Shown: positions 22,291-35,100 of the stretch, piece after piece
Numbering within the stretch: position 1 is the stretch's first letter
Layout of the letters: each line of letters opens with the position of its first letter
Assembly (NCBI GenBank): GCA_012934845.2
Contig: WNNJ02002664.1
Location: 62,001 to 126,000 of the forward strand
DNA from: Pomphorhynchus laevis
Lineage: Eukaryota > Acanthocephala > Palaeacanthocephala > Echinorhynchida > Pomphorhynchidae
Direction of reading: 5' to 3'
Length of the DNA: 64,000 nucleotides
Made by a program: the position numbers and the translations under genes
Notes under the pieces: generated by a model
Told to the model about the DNA's origin: nothing
Seen by the model: only the letters and a program-made list of their open reading frames with translations
Databases searched by the model: none

Positions 22291-23710
22291 CACCTCGCAT
22301 TTTTGTTTCCAAAAGTGCGAGGTGATCACCGAAAGCAAGAATGTGAGCCAAGCTATCGCGTGCAAACTAACAAGGTGCAAGACTATCACAACTAAAGACG
22401 CACAGCTTCTGGGTGCGCCGCTTGGCGGGCAAGCGAGCGTCGACAACGCATTAAGCTGCGCAGTGAACGATCTTCATAACGCCGGAGTCCGGTTGACCGA
22501 ATTGAGCGCTCACGACGCTTTCGTGATTTTGCGTAGCTCACTCAGCTTGCCAAAGATTGACTTCCTTCTTCGATGTACCCTCTGCTACGGAAGAAAAATG
22601 CTTCAACTTTTCGACACTGAAGTTCGACGAATATTGAGTGAAATACTCAATGTACCACCATCCAACGAAGCCTGAATGTAAGCGACCTTACCGATCCGTC
22701 TTGGAGGTCTCGGTGTTTGTCAGTCATTCAAGGCTACCGTTCCTGAGTTCGGCTCATCCATCAAGGACACAATGGAACTGAAGAAAATACTGCTACGAAA
22801 CTGTCCGTCGTTAACCCTTCGCCCTTTAGAATCATACTGGGAAAATACCACAAATCAATGGAAAGTGGAATATCGGACGATCATTTCATCGGATCAAATA
22901 TCTCAAAAACGATGGATGGCCGAACACTACGAAGCGTGCCAACAAGACTTGTCGACGAGGCACAGACAACTGAATCTCGAGCCCGACTCATCGCAGTAGC
23001 ATCAAAGTGGTGCAGGATGTTCCTTGAAGCACTGCCGATTACATCCGTCGGCACATGACTTGATGACCGATATATTTCTATCGCCGTGGCGCTGAGGCCC
23101 GGTGTACAATGCTATCAACGGCATCAGTGTATCTGCGGCGTGTCGGTCCAGCGGCACAGCGCTCATGCCTTAGACTGCAACATGATAACTTCTCGTCACC
23201 ATCGACATGTTGCGGTCAAACAGATTTTGAGAATCTCTCTCGCTACCTCAGGATCGCCTTGCAGACTCGAACTGTCAAGCCTAGCGCGTGACGATGGCAA
23301 ACGACTCGATGATGAGATTATTATGCCATCATGGGAAGCTGGTCGTATACTCGTTTGGGATTTCACTTGTCCGAACACACTGGCCGCTAGTGATGTCGCA
23401 CATGCGGTGTCTTCTGCTAGCGCTGTTGCAGCCCAGGAGGAGCAGCTCAAACAAATTAAATACAGCTGCTTCGAGGATCGACAGTATTTGTTCGTCCCCA
23501 TCGCCATTGAAAGACTTGGCGCGGTCGGCCCCAGCGTATCTGCGTTTTTGAGGCAGTCTGGTTTAAGTTTTGGGGGGACAACCGGTGATAAACGCGCATT
23601 CAGCTGGCTCATGCAACAAATCAGCGCAGTCGTGCAACGATGGAATGCGGCATTATTTTTGGAGTCGGCTGGAGATCCCTCCCTAAGCAACTACCTTATT
23701 ATTTAATTCA
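22291..23710 (+). mobile_element. Second unusual reverse-transcriptase element, C-terminal part
   Basis: Starts with a 9-bp hairpin CACCTCGCA / TGCGAGGTG (22291-22324). Protein pieces: QLLGAPLGGQASVDNALSCA and FVILRSSLSLPKIDFLLRC (22322-22675), PIRLGGLGVCQSFKA near 22692, then QCYQRHQCICGVSVQRHSAH with ALDC (a Cys/His cluster like that at 13.86 kb), AGRILVWDFTCPNTLAASDV, YLFVPIAIERLGAVGPSVSA and the C-terminus at 23706. Same broad protein type as 12.9-14.5 kb, but a different lineage. Two or more frame changes lie between 22675 and 23086. The RT core is not present. Confidence 0.7.
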
Positions 23711-23759
23711 TATTTATTTCTTTGCACAAATTTCTCTTGAATATTTTGTAATTTCTTTT

Positions 23760-24420
23760 TATAAAGTTATGATCAGGTGGATCGTGATCTGCTTGTTATG
23801 AAAATTCAAGCAATGGGTTTGAATTATATTTTAATTCGTTGGATTCACAGTTTTATATCCAATCGTACGTATAAGGTCGGTATTAATTGAATCTTTTCGC
23901 AATTGTATGAGATCTAATCGGGCTTACATCAGAGTCCGGTATTGGGAACGCCGCTATTCAGTATTTGCGTGCTCGCTGTTATATGCAGGTGACTAAAACG
24001 TTTATAGGCCGATAGTACTAACATATTTAAAGTGCTTATAAGAAGATGTCGATATAGTTGCCGGTTGGGCAAGCGCAAATGCTCTAGACATAAACATTTA
24101 GAAATGCGCACATTTAAGTATTAATGATTAGACAGTATTCTTCAATTTAATTATCGTATTGAGGATAAATATATTAAACTGGTGGAACATTTTAAGTATC
24201 TTGTAGTTTGGATATCAAATAACCTTTCAAAAAAGGTAATATCGAGTATGCATCCTGCAAGACGAATTGCATGGTGTGCCTTCTATCGAGGGCATTTAAC
24301 TCTCTTGATTCACGCAGTTCAAACCATTAATAAACGCGTAGTGCTCATTCATTTACTATATGCATCCCAGTGTGTATATCCATGAACGAATCGGGAGTCA
24401 ATAAGATTAGAGGGCGTTTT
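23760..24420 (+). mobile_element. LINE reverse-transcriptase remnant
   Basis: Readable pieces: DLLVMKIQAMGLNYILIRW and HSFISNRTYKVG near 23785-23880 (thumb-side RT motifs), and EHFKYLVVWISNNL near 24185-24225 (the F-K-Y-L motif that follows the RT core). It is heavily decayed and has no active-site box. Confidence 0.6.
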
Positions 24421-24726
24421 ACGTCGATCAACTTAACTAGTTAGACCAATAGGATATTCAAGGACATGGGATTTTACAACAAATTATATTGTGTAACAAC
24501 AAATTATATTTTATGTATTTGTACACTTTAAAGTGTCCCTGTAAAACAGCATTTCTATTAAAAGGAATTTAGTGCCTGATGCATGTTTAAACCGCAATAC
24601 GCACTGCCATGCACAGAGCTTATGCTAAATTTCCTCTGATGATTCAGATTAAGGGTAGTTCTGTTTTTCGAGCGTTAGACATTGTTTAAGCGTGTGTTAA
24701 GGTGCCTATGGATGATTATGAAAGTC

Positions 24727-24768
24727 ACGGTACTGATGAGCTCCGTTAGAGCGAAACGCGTATACCGT
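24727..24768 (+). ncRNA. Hammerhead ribozyme, type I, minimal stem III
   Basis: All core elements are present in order: stem I 5' strand ACGGTA (24727-24732), CTGATGA (24733-24739), stem II GCTC-CGTTA-GAGC (24740-24752), GAAA (24753-24756), a two-base-pair stem III ACGCGT (24756-24761), A17 (24762) and stem I 3' strand TACCGT (24763-24768). The cleavage triplet is GUA, an allowed NUH, so the cut would fall after 24762. Very short stem III is typical of hammerheads in animal retroelements, which often work as dimers. No neighbouring ORF identifies the host element. Confidence 0.85.
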
Positions 24769-24899
24769 TGTTCAAGTGTGTCGTCACACATAGGATGACT
24801 GGGCATACGTAGCGACTTTGAATATTGCGAGAATAATTCGGTTCTATTTCTTGATCTGATGAGGATATATAGAATGCTGCCTGGTGTTTATGCCTCTTC

Positions 24900-25560
24900 A
24901 TGAGGAAAACAGTGATATATATAATATTTTTTATCTGTTAATAAATAAACATATAAAACGGTTACCCGCTATTGCGTTCGAAAAAAATTGTACACGAAAA
25001 ACAAAATCATTTGTTTTTAAACCGCGTGTGGCGAGACACTTAGATACAGTTTTCACCAATGCCATTGTTACTTTCGGTATTATGTCCTCGTGATTCTGAA
25101 TATTGTTACTTACAGTTGATTTTGTTGCAATCCAACACAACAATCAGCTCTATATCAAATTGTTTCTGACGTCGATAATATAATTAGATGATTAAATAAT
25201 AAGTACAATATAATAAATATAATACGCTTTTTAGATGAAAAAAAATATTTATTTAGAATAATAAAATTGTTCTTATACGAACAATTTAAAATATTTTTTA
25301 GAATTTTAAAAATTTGGACATTCCAACTATAAACATTATTAAGCTTTGAATTGCATCCTTCTAAGGTAAATCGAAATTCGACTTAAATTTAACATAATTT
25401 GACTTACTGACTAGTTAAAGTTGGTATGTTTATTAGGTGAATAAGAAACGACAGCTTTTAAACTACCAATCAAAGAACCCGCCAAATTCCATAATGAGTT
25501 TTTACAATTAGAAGTCTTGCTATAAAAGAATACTTAGAAGTCTAAGTTCATCGAAATGGA
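24900..25560. other. Non-coding, AT-rich
   Basis: No motif found. Small open segments at 24884-25143 on both strands show no recognisable domain. Confidence 0.5.
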
Positions 25561-25569
25561 AGGCTAAGA

Positions 25570-26475
25570 TAGTGAGATAATGGACTATGGGGATGATAAT
25601 GAGGCAAAAGATACAGAGGGAGTTTATATGTTATGTTGACCGGAAGGATCCACATTATTTTTGGACTTGTCGGGGCTTGAACGAGATGAAGTAGGGAGAG
25701 ACGTTTGTAGATAGAAGAAAGACAGTTGTAGACAGAAATGTCGATATCATGTATACGATGAGCGGGTGCATAAGATTAGGTGAGTATGTCATCGGTGTAT
25801 TGTATGACGTTAAATGAACAAGGTTTGATAAACAAAGAAAGATCGCCAAGCAGAAGAGAGAAAGGCAGGGGACCAGGAACTGAACCTTGTAGAACAGCGC
25901 AGAAAATAGAGATGGGTGGAGATGATGATGAATTTGAACAGACGCGAAAAGAACGGTCGGATAGATATGAGACAAACCATGCTACGGAGAAGGAAGAAAA
26001 GCCGTAATCATAACAAAGGTGAGAAACGAGGATGGACTGGTCGACGATGTCGAAGGCGGATGAGAGGTCGAGGGAGATAAAAACACTATATAGAGCCTTG
26101 TCATGAGAAATGAGTAGGTCGTTGTAAACTTTCATGCATACGATTTCTGTGGAGTGATTAGAGCGGTAAGCGGATTGTAAAGGAAGGTACAGTTTAGATG
26201 AATAGAGATAAACGTTGATCTGCATTGAAATAAGGCGCTCTTAGAGCTTTGGAAAGAGTATGGAGGAGTTAAGTGGGGCGATATCTAGAATAAAGTGAGT
26301 GGTCGAGCGATTGTTTCTTAAGGGTGGAATGAACGATGGCGGATTTCCAGTGTAAAGGGAAGGTACGACTGCGGATGAACGAGTTAAACAAGGTGGTGAG
26401 GAAAGGTGATATCGATGGGCAAATGGATTTCAGTATGTGGGTAGGTAGGGGATCTGCATGTGAGGATCTGCATGC
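25570..26475 (-). mobile_element. CR1/L2-type LINE, RT fragment, inverted copy
   Basis: On the - strand: ADPLPTHILKSICPSIS, PLHWKSAIVHSTLKKQSLD, SAYRSNHSTEIVCMKVYND, FISLDLSSAFDIVDQSIL, AVLQGSVPGPLPFSLLLGD and QYTDDILT (active-site box with Thr for the usual Ala/Val). It is a close relative of the + strand copy at 26.47-28.43 kb and lies head to head with it, so the two RT regions form a large inverted repeat. Confidence 0.8.
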
Positions 26476-28560
26476 GTCGTTGCACCGTGCCCCATGGTTT
26501 GACATTCAATGCCTACTCTCAAAGCGTCGACTCTGTCATGCTTTTCGAGTCTATCACCGCTCTCTCAGACTTTATTTCCGCTCGATCACTCCGTCTTTCC
26601 GTTATTCCTATCTTGCTCTTCGCCGGTCTCATCTCCACCTACTACGTACCAAATGCAACTCCTTCTGCCAGCATAAAATCATCACTTTATTCAACTTTAA
26701 GACTCTGGTATACTTTTGACTTAATCCTTGCTCGCTTGTTTTCGCCGTGCAAAATAAATGCTCATGATTATTCGTCAGTTCTCCAGACCAAAATATCCAC
26801 GTTGCTCTCTCATACCCCAGTTTCCATCCTATCCCACTCTGCCCCGCCTAGCTTTAACTTTCCGGAACTCTTTCATCTTATCCCTGTCTCACCTACCGAA
26901 GTATCATCTGTTCTAATGTCCTTGCCCAGCAAAACCTCATCTGCCGATCCCCTGCCTACTCACATACTTAAATCCATATGCTCATCGATATCCCCTTTTA
27001 TCACTACCTTGTTTAACTCGTCCATCCGCAGTCGTATATTCCCTTCACACTGGAAATCCGAAATCGTTCGTCCCTTCCTTAAGAAACAATCGCTCGAACT
27101 CACCCTTCCTTCTAGCTATCGCCCCCTTTCACTACTCTCTACTCTTTCCAAGCTCTTAGAACGCCTCATCTTAATACAGATCAACGGTTATCTCTCCTCA
27201 TCTATCTGTGTCCTTCTTTCCAATCCGCATCCGTTCTAATCACTCCACATAAATCGCCTGCGTGAAAGTTTACAAAGACTAACTCATTTCTCGAAACAAG
27301 GCTCTATATAGTGTTCTCATCTTCCTCGACCTCTCATCCGCTTTCGACATTGTCGACCACTCCGTCCTCCTTTCTCGCCTTCATTATGATTAGGGCTTTT
27401 CTTCCTCCTCCTTTGCATGGTTTGTTTCATATCTATCCGACCGTTCCTTTCGCGTTTGTTCTAATTTATCATTCTCTCATCCGTTTCCTTTTTTTACGGG
27501 GTCTCACAAGGTTTAGTTATAGGTCCCCTGCTTTTCTCTCTTCTGCTTGGCGATCTCTCTCCGTTTATCAAACCTTTTTCCTTTAACGTCATGCAATACA
27601 CCGATGACACACTCATCTAATCTTATGCACCCGCTCATCGTATATACGATATCGACATTTCTATCTCCAACTGTCTTTCTTCTATCTACAAACGTCTCTC
27701 CCATCTTCATCTCGTTCAAAGCCCCGACAAGTCCAAAATTATGTTGATCCTCCCCTGTAAATCAAACATATCTCCTCCCACTGTATCTTTTGCCTCATCG
27801 ATCATCCCCATAGTCCACGATCTCACTTTCTTAGGCTTCTATTTCGATGATCACATTTCCCTTAAACCGTTTGTCCGTGACAAGGTCCGCTCGTCCAACT
27901 TCATTCTCCGTGACATCCGTCCTATCCGCCCCCTTATCGACTTCCGTTCTTGTATGTATCTTATTTCATCGCTTCTCTTTCCTAAACTCGATTACTGCCT
28001 GATCCTTCTCCCCGATTATCCAGAATCCATCATCCTACCCCCACAACGAATAATCTACTCCGCCCTTCGAGTGATCTTTCGTTTCCGTCGCTTCGACCAC
28101 AATCCACATATCTTGCCTATCTCTCCTGGCCTACAATCTACATTCGCATCAAACTCCGCCTTATTCTCGTAACTTTTTGTCTCATCGCTGTCGGCTCCCC
28201 ATCGATCATCAACCTTCCTTTCTTAGACGACACTCTCCCCACCTCGCTATCGCTGCGTCTCCGTCATACCCTCTTACTCCACGTTCCCAATTACTCCAAC
28301 AACTACGGTCTCCGATCCTTCCTTGCCCTGCCCACTCTTGGAATCAACTCCCTCTCGACGTTCGCCGCGCTCCCTCTTTTATCACATTTAAACACCTCCT
28401 CCGTTCACACCTTCTCGACACATGATTTACATTTTTGTTTTGTTGCGCTCATGTGAGCGTGCGCTGGCACGCATTTGCCACGTTAATATAATTTTTTACA
28501 GCGCACGAAACGGCCTTAGAGCGCACTAAACCGCCTGATTGAACTTTTTGTTATTATATT
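26470..28560 (+). mobile_element. CR1/L2-type LINE, RT to C-terminus
   Basis: Pieces in order: the pre-RT region (26460-27239) with SADPLPTHILKSICSSIS, SHWKSEIVRPFLKKQSLE, SSYRPLSLLSTLSKLLERL, the RT palm in broken frames near 27311-27620 (TDDTLI at 27601-27618), FLGFYFDDHISLKPFVRDK (27829 on), RPLIDFRSCMYLISSLLFPK, and the C-terminus 28177-28425 with HSWNQLPLDVRRAPSF. The 3' tail holds GC-rich hairpin-forming sequence near 28440-28540. Frameshifts are present, so this copy is dead. Confidence 0.8.
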
Positions 28561-31500
28561 ATATAATTCCTTGGTTTTAAGGAATATTGTTCAAAGAAAG
28601 CAAGTTACCAGAAACAAGACCACTGTGCCTGTTGTAGATGACAAGTCTGAAATCTTCGAACGTCACGAGCTTACATGCGATTTGGAAAATTGTAAAGTAT
28701 GGACAATCGTTGTCGTTCCAAAAGATCATGCCATAGTTTCACTAAATAGGAAATTCTTGTGCGAGTTTTGTGCTGCGATGACGAGTATGTGTTCTGATGT
28801 TGCGAAGTCAAGGAGTTCAGAAGCGTTTATACAGTCAGTCAGTTGATCGTCAAAATGTGGCGATGTTTCGGCTACTCCAAAGTCATCTAAGATAGGAAAT
28901 AATACTGATAATTCTGCTTTCAATAATTCTATAATGCATCAATCGAAGACGGAGTTAGATTTGGACGATCGTTCAATCAAACCTATCAATAGCAATTCAA
29001 CTCAATCCTTCGTTAAGGACACATCGTATGAGACTAATGTGATGGATAACTCCATCAAAATCCTCCTGTTTTAGATTCTATTGCTCAACCACAGATATTG
29101 GAATTCAGCGGTGTTTGTCTTGTTGTTGATGACAAATGTTCCACCCTAAAACATGCTAATGTTGATTTATCATCGCATGTCAACACTTCTTTGGGCAGTG
29201 ATTGTTTACAGACCTCTTCTTTGGGAAGTAGTTGTTGTAGGCGTTTTTGTTCTTACCCGCAGATATTGCGCACCCCATTACAGTGTTCGTATTTCTTCTA
29301 TAGTAGCCCCGCTCAATGAGAACGTTATGAATCCTACATAGGTAAGTCAGATTATTGTTAGGCCTGTTTATAATTTACGACAAAAAGCTAGCCTTCCAAA
29401 TAGTCGACAACATGCAGTAAATCCTTTAAATAATCGACGGTTATAAAATACTTCTGATGCTCAATATTCATTAGTATCGACTGCTAGTTCTACACAATTT
29501 AACTCCCAAAGAGAGTTAAATGTTATCGTGAGCGATGTTAAAGAAGGACTCAGCAACAATCTGCAAAGTAGATTGGATGACGATATTTAGCATCTTCGTA
29601 ATGTGTTTTCAAAATTTTTTCTCCAGAGCGATGTGGATGTTGCGAAGCGACTTAAAGTTCTGAGAGTTTTTTGACTAGGCAAGAAACTGTCAGTCAAGCC
29701 GAGGCTTTTAAAAGTTGTTCTTTACACAAAATATCATGTCAGCTTCCTACTCAAGCACGCATTTAAATTATCAGGTTCTGATGTTCGTATACTCCGTGAT
29801 TTATTTCATGCAGATCGTTTGAGAAGACACGATGCTTTCGATGAGCTGCGCCGACGACTGGACAGTGGTGAAAATTTACCGTCCTATGAATTAAGATTTG
29901 ATTCTCTTAAACTACATTTGCTAAGTTTATATTCGTATGCTCTGATTCTGATTTTAGGTGACTTCAACATCTCCCACATAGATTAGGAAAGTAGCTTTTC
30001 ACGACCACATCACGGAATTGGGAAAGTATTAAGTGAATTTAGGTTACTCGAAATGCCACTGGTTCAACATATTAAATAAATTACTTGTGTGACAAGGACA
30101 CCATCTATACCCGATTTGGTCTTTACTGAGTGTTTGGGAGACGTCTCAGGTGTTCGTTATTACGCAATAATCGGCAATAGCGATCACTATGTACTCTCTT
30201 AATGCTACTATCGGTATTCAAAAGGGCATCTCAAAACTCCAATTTTAAAAAACGTTGTTGGGTAGGTGTTGATGCTAGTCAACTTGTTGTAAACTACCCA
30301 AAGGGCATCCGGGATAATCTTCATGTTTACTTCTGTTCGAATGTTTCATAAGTATTTGATCTTCTTGAGGAATTGAAGCGTATTTCAGGCGTCTTTGCTT
30401 CGATACGTACATGCAATTCCAAACATGGCTATCTTCTTTGGTTAGACAGAGAGCTTCTTGATGTTCTTAGATCCCGCAACAAATTGTGGCCAAGTTTAGC
30501 CATCTTCCAAGCGTGCCTACATCGACTCTCGGAACTTATGCAATAGACTGAAAGTTCAGAAATGCTATTCGTACTAAGGGGATATCGCCAGGGATGCATC
30601 TTTGAAACCTTGGAGGTTTTGGTCATATGTAAGAAACAACATGACTTTTGTCATCACAATTAGCTCAATTCAAACGCCAGCTGATACTTTAACCGAACCG
30701 TATATTATCACCCAACATTTAGCTGATAGCGTCTCAGTGCAAGCTTAAATTACTGACAAACAGAGTGACTTTAGTTGGAAGTATATTCCGATTGCACATC
30801 GTCATTGTGCTCGTCCACTCAAAGTTGATGAGGTGTTAAACGAGGTTATGAAGCTCAATCCGTTTGCATATCCGGGAACAGACAAAATTGCCTCTTCCTC
30901 GTCAAAACCCTAGCGAACGTACTGAGTAAGGGTTCAATTGTTTTACATTGACACATCTTGGATTCCTGATAGTTGGAAATGTGCAATTGTTGTACCCACT
31001 CCCAAAAAGCATCCTTCTAGCTTTTGTGCAGACTTTCGACCCATCAGTTTGACTAGTGTATTTTGCGAACTCTTAGATCGACTTATAGCTAGTAGAATCA
31101 GAGATCATCTGACCTTTAATTATATATTGGCTGATTTTCAACATGGTTTTCAGGATTGAAGTTCATGCCTAACTAATCTACTAACTGCGCGTGCAAAATG
31201 TACAGATGCTCTGAGTGCTAGGTTCCAGGTTCATACAGTATTCCTTGACTTTTCGAAAGTCTTTGATAGGGTGCTACATGACGACATAATCTTCTTACTG
31301 TATCACTATGGAGTGATACAATTGCCTAACTCACTCACTATGTGAGTGAGTTAGGCAATTTCTGTTAGATAGTTCTTTCAGAGTTTGTGTAGGAGGTGGA
31401 CTTGCTGACTCGATTAATGTTAATTCTGGAATGCCGCGATGTTCAGTTTTCTTACCACTTCTCTATCTAGTCTTTATGAATGATTTGCTACTCCGCTTAT

Positions 31501-31990
31501 CATGATCTCATCAATCTTTCGCGGACGATCTAAATATTTGGTCTACCATTAGAAGCCCTGCTGAAAAATCAGGGTTCGAGGTTCTGTGAAGACTTAGGTG
31601 GTAGTGATTATCATGTACGTCTTAGTCGTATTGGAATGTTGCGAGAGGTTTATAGCTTTGTAGATGATTTGTTTATGGCATATGTCTAATAGTGTGGTGG
31701 GTTATCCCACAGATTTAATCACTAGTAGGGTAGGTAGGTTGCGGGGACATAGTAGAGTTTTGTATAAATCTCGATTTGGCAGATTACCCAAAATATTTAG
31801 ACTATTGAGGATGGAAATTAAAATGTGGAATTTGCTGCCCAAGGAAGTCGTTGCTGTTTTCAGCTTGATCCCGTTTCAATCACCATGTTGCAAATGAATG
31901 TGTGAACAATGCCGCCATTCAGCAGCTTTGCTAAACTATCCTATTTAGCTATGATCCGTTGATTGACTATTTGCATTTTTGGACTCTGCC
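28561..31990 (+). mobile_element. CR1/Jockey-type LINE, decayed, ORF1 and ORF2 traces
   Basis: 28571-28846 encodes a Cys-containing ORF1-like segment (LTCDLENCKVWTIVVVPKD, LCEFCAAM). 29500-29660 gives RELNVIVSDVKEGL and DVDVAKRLKVLR, the RRM-like ORF1 domain. 29940-30190 gives LILILGDFNISHID and GVRYYAIIGNSDHYV from the endonuclease. 30938-31160 gives WIPDSWKCAIVVPTPKK, DFRPISLTSVFCELLDRL (early RT), and 31225-31275 gives VFLDFSKVFDRVLHD. The RT active site is lost. The C-terminus 31664-31897 ends with KMWNLLPKEVV. Many stops. Confidence 0.75.
31320..31360. repeat. Perfect 19-bp fold-back inside LINE RT
   Basis: AATTGCCTAACTCACTCAC (31320-31338) is followed by a 3-base loop and its exact complement (31342-31360). 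It replaces RT coding sequence in this LINE copy, so it arose after insertion. Confidence 0.9.
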
Positions 31991-32118
31991 TAAATAGCCT
32001 TTTAGCTATTTCGCATGTTTTTGAATAATAATTAATTATTCCACACTGATAAAATATTTACAATATGATTTAAGTGAATGTATTCTTGATTTTGTTTGTA
32101 TAAAAAAATTTCTTCTTC

Positions 32119-35100
32119 TTAGCGTTTATCCCGTATGACGGGGTCCGCTTGCCACGATCGTTGACGCCAAAATGCCTTCTTTGCTGCGTCTTTGGGCGTG
32201 AGTCCGACCATTTTCATGTCCTTAAGAAGGGTATCCATCCATCTTTTCTGTGGTCTTCCTATTGGTCTCTTTCCGTCGACCTCGATTTGAAATGGTGCCT
32301 GCGCTAATGTGTTCACGTCTGCCCTCATTACATGTCCATACCATCGCAGCCTTGATTCTCTCAGTTTGTCTGCTATGGGTGCTACGCCAAATCGCTTGCG
32401 GATGTCTTCGTTACGGACATGATCTAGGCGAGTCTTTCCTGCGATCCACCTTAGCATTTTGGTTTCCATGCATCCAAGCTTACGTTCTGCTTCTGCTGTC
32501 ATTGCCCAGCACTCAGCACCGTACATTGCTACAGGCCGTATTACGCTTCTGTAGAATTTCGATTTGAGTTTGTCTGGCATGCGTTTGTCGCACAAAACTC
32601 CTGTGGCTGCTCTCCATTTTGTCCAGCTTGCGTTGATGCGAGTGGTGACGTCTTTTGCCACTCCTCCTGTGCTGGAGATGACTGATCCCAGATATTTGAA
32701 CGCAGTTGTCTTTGGCAGAAGCACGCCATTAACTGATATGCTTACATCTTCGTTCTGGTTCGTCGTCATGTACTCTGTTTTGGCTGTGTTCAGTTTCAAC
32801 CCAAACTGTGCCAGGCGATCGTGCCATTGCTGAACTTGTTGCTCGAGGTCATGTTTGTCTTTAGATACCAGCATAACATCGTCGGCATACAGGATGGTCC
32901 ATGGTGCTTGTCTTAGAAGGTCTTTCGTAATCACGTCCATAACTATGATGAATAGTAATGGGGAGAGTGCAGATCCTTGGTGCACACCGACTGAGATTGG
33001 AAATTCTCTTGATTTTCCCGCTGCTGTTAGCACATTGCTCGTCGTTCCTTTGTACAACATCTTCACCCATTCGATCAATTCCTCCGGTACTTTTCTGCGT
33101 CTCAAAGCGTACTATATAAGCTTATGAGGTACTCTGTCGAACGCTTTCTCAAGGTCCAGAAAAGCTACATGGAGGGGCTGCTTCTTCTCTCTGTGCTTTT
33201 CAAGGAGTAGTCTGGCTGAGTGTATTGCATCGATGGCTCCACAGTTGCGCACAAAGCCTGCCTGGTTGACACTTAGTTTGACGGAGTCACGGATTCTCTT
33301 GTCGAGCACTCTCTCGAAGATTTTCATGGTGTGACTGAGAAGACGAATTGGGCGGTAGTTTTCACAATCTGCTGGGCTTCCTTTCTGCTTCCAGATTGGG
33401 ATAGTTATGCTTCGACTCCAGTCTTCTGGCACCTCTTTTGCGTCAACAATCTTCTGGAGAAAATTAGTTAGCCATGGTGTCCACTCATCCGGATTGATTC
33501 TCCAGAAGTCCACCGCTAAATCATCGGGTCCGTTGGCTTTACCCGGCTTCATCTTCATCATTGCCTCTCTGACCTCTGCACCATTGAGTGGATCGACTTG
33601 TGTGTGATTTGGAGTCCCCTCTGGTATTGGTGGATGTTCAAACTCTTCTGTAAAGATGGCTTTAAAATATCTTCTCCATCTCTCCAGCACGTCTTGTGGG
33701 TGTATAATGAGTTTTCCCTGCTCATTGCTGATACCATGGAACTTCTCGATGTCTGCTGCCTTCTTCCGTCTTGAACGGGCTAGTCGGTACACGCCTTTTT
33801 CTCCTTCTCGAGTGTCGAGCTTTTGGTAGAGGTTATCTAGGTGGTTACTCCTAGCAATAGCCACTTGTTTCCTTGCTTTCTTTTTCGCTCGGTGATATTC
33901 ATCTTTGTTCTCCTGTGTTTGTGCTATCCGGAGAGCCTTGTATGAATTTTTCTTTGCCTTCACTGCGTCTTTGACCTCTTCTGTCCAAAACCAAGTTTCT
34001 TTGTCGATGTATTTTTGACATGGCTTGGTGGATCCGAGTATGTGCTTTGCAGCTAGGTGGATCGTGCAGCGCAACGCGGTCCAGGTGTCCTGTACTCCAT
34101 GTATGCTAGGTAGTCTTATCCGGGCCAGCTTTGCCTTTGTTCCAACTGTGTCTTCTTCCCTCAGTTTCCACCACTTGATTCGGCTCGTCTTTGTTTGTTC
34201 TGGCCTCGGTTTACGGGGGACTTCAATTTTCAGGTCACATATCAGTGGCTTATGTTGAGTCGCTGTGGTCTCTGATGGAATGACCTTTGTGTCTAGCACC
34301 GTCTTCTTGTGTTTTCGCCTCACCAGGACAAAATCAATTTGCGACTTCCTGATTTGTGAGCCCGTTCCATGGTAATATGTGTACAGGTGGCTCGGCCTTT
34401 TTGTGAAGTTGGTGTTGGTGATGGTGAGGTTGTGCGTAGTTGCAAACTCCAGTAGTTGTTCCCCTTCTGCGTTCTTCTCACCTATGCCATATCCACCGTG
34501 ACATTCACTCTCATCCGTCTGTCCAACATGGGCATTCATATCACCGGCTATGATCACATAGTCTTCTTCGGGGACTTCTGCCATCTTTTCATCTAGCATT
34601 TCCCAGAAGTCCAGCTTCTCTTTATCTGTGCATCCTGTTTGAGGAGCGTACACAGAGAAGTAGTGTACGGTCGTTTCGCATAATGCCAGCTTAATCTTCA
34701 TCAACCTCCGAGTGTATCGCGTCACTTCGCACACTTGGTCTCTGAGTCTCTCTGCTACGACAATGGCTACTCCGTTTCGTGCTGTCTCAGTTCCCATATA
34801 ATACAGTTTGTATCCGTCTCCAATTTCCTTGGCTTTTCCGCCCTTCCATTTAGTCTCTTGTATTGCAAGAATGTCAATCTTTCTCCTCTTTAGGTCAGCT
34901 GCAATTTCTCGAGATTTACCCGTCAGTGTTCCTACGTTGAGCGTTGCAACTCGTACGTATGATTGGGCCAGATCACTTGCGTCTCGGCGTCGTCCTTCCG
35001 TCGTGAACCCTCGCTTATTTGCCGAACAGACCGGGTCTTGTCTGATCGCACATCCTCGTGAATTTTTCGAACAGGCCGGATGGCACCTCCTGAACGCGTC

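Noticed and set aside
23196-23690. 164-codon - strand ORF
   Set aside because: It is the shadow of the RT-family C-terminus on the + strand, which has the recognisable motifs.
24640-24660. CTGATGATTCAG as a hammerhead core
   Set aside because: No GAAA with a pairing stem II follows; the real motif is about 90 bp downstream.
25780-26007. 75-codon + strand ORF rich in Arg/Glu
   Set aside because: Antisense of the inverted LINE RT sequence.
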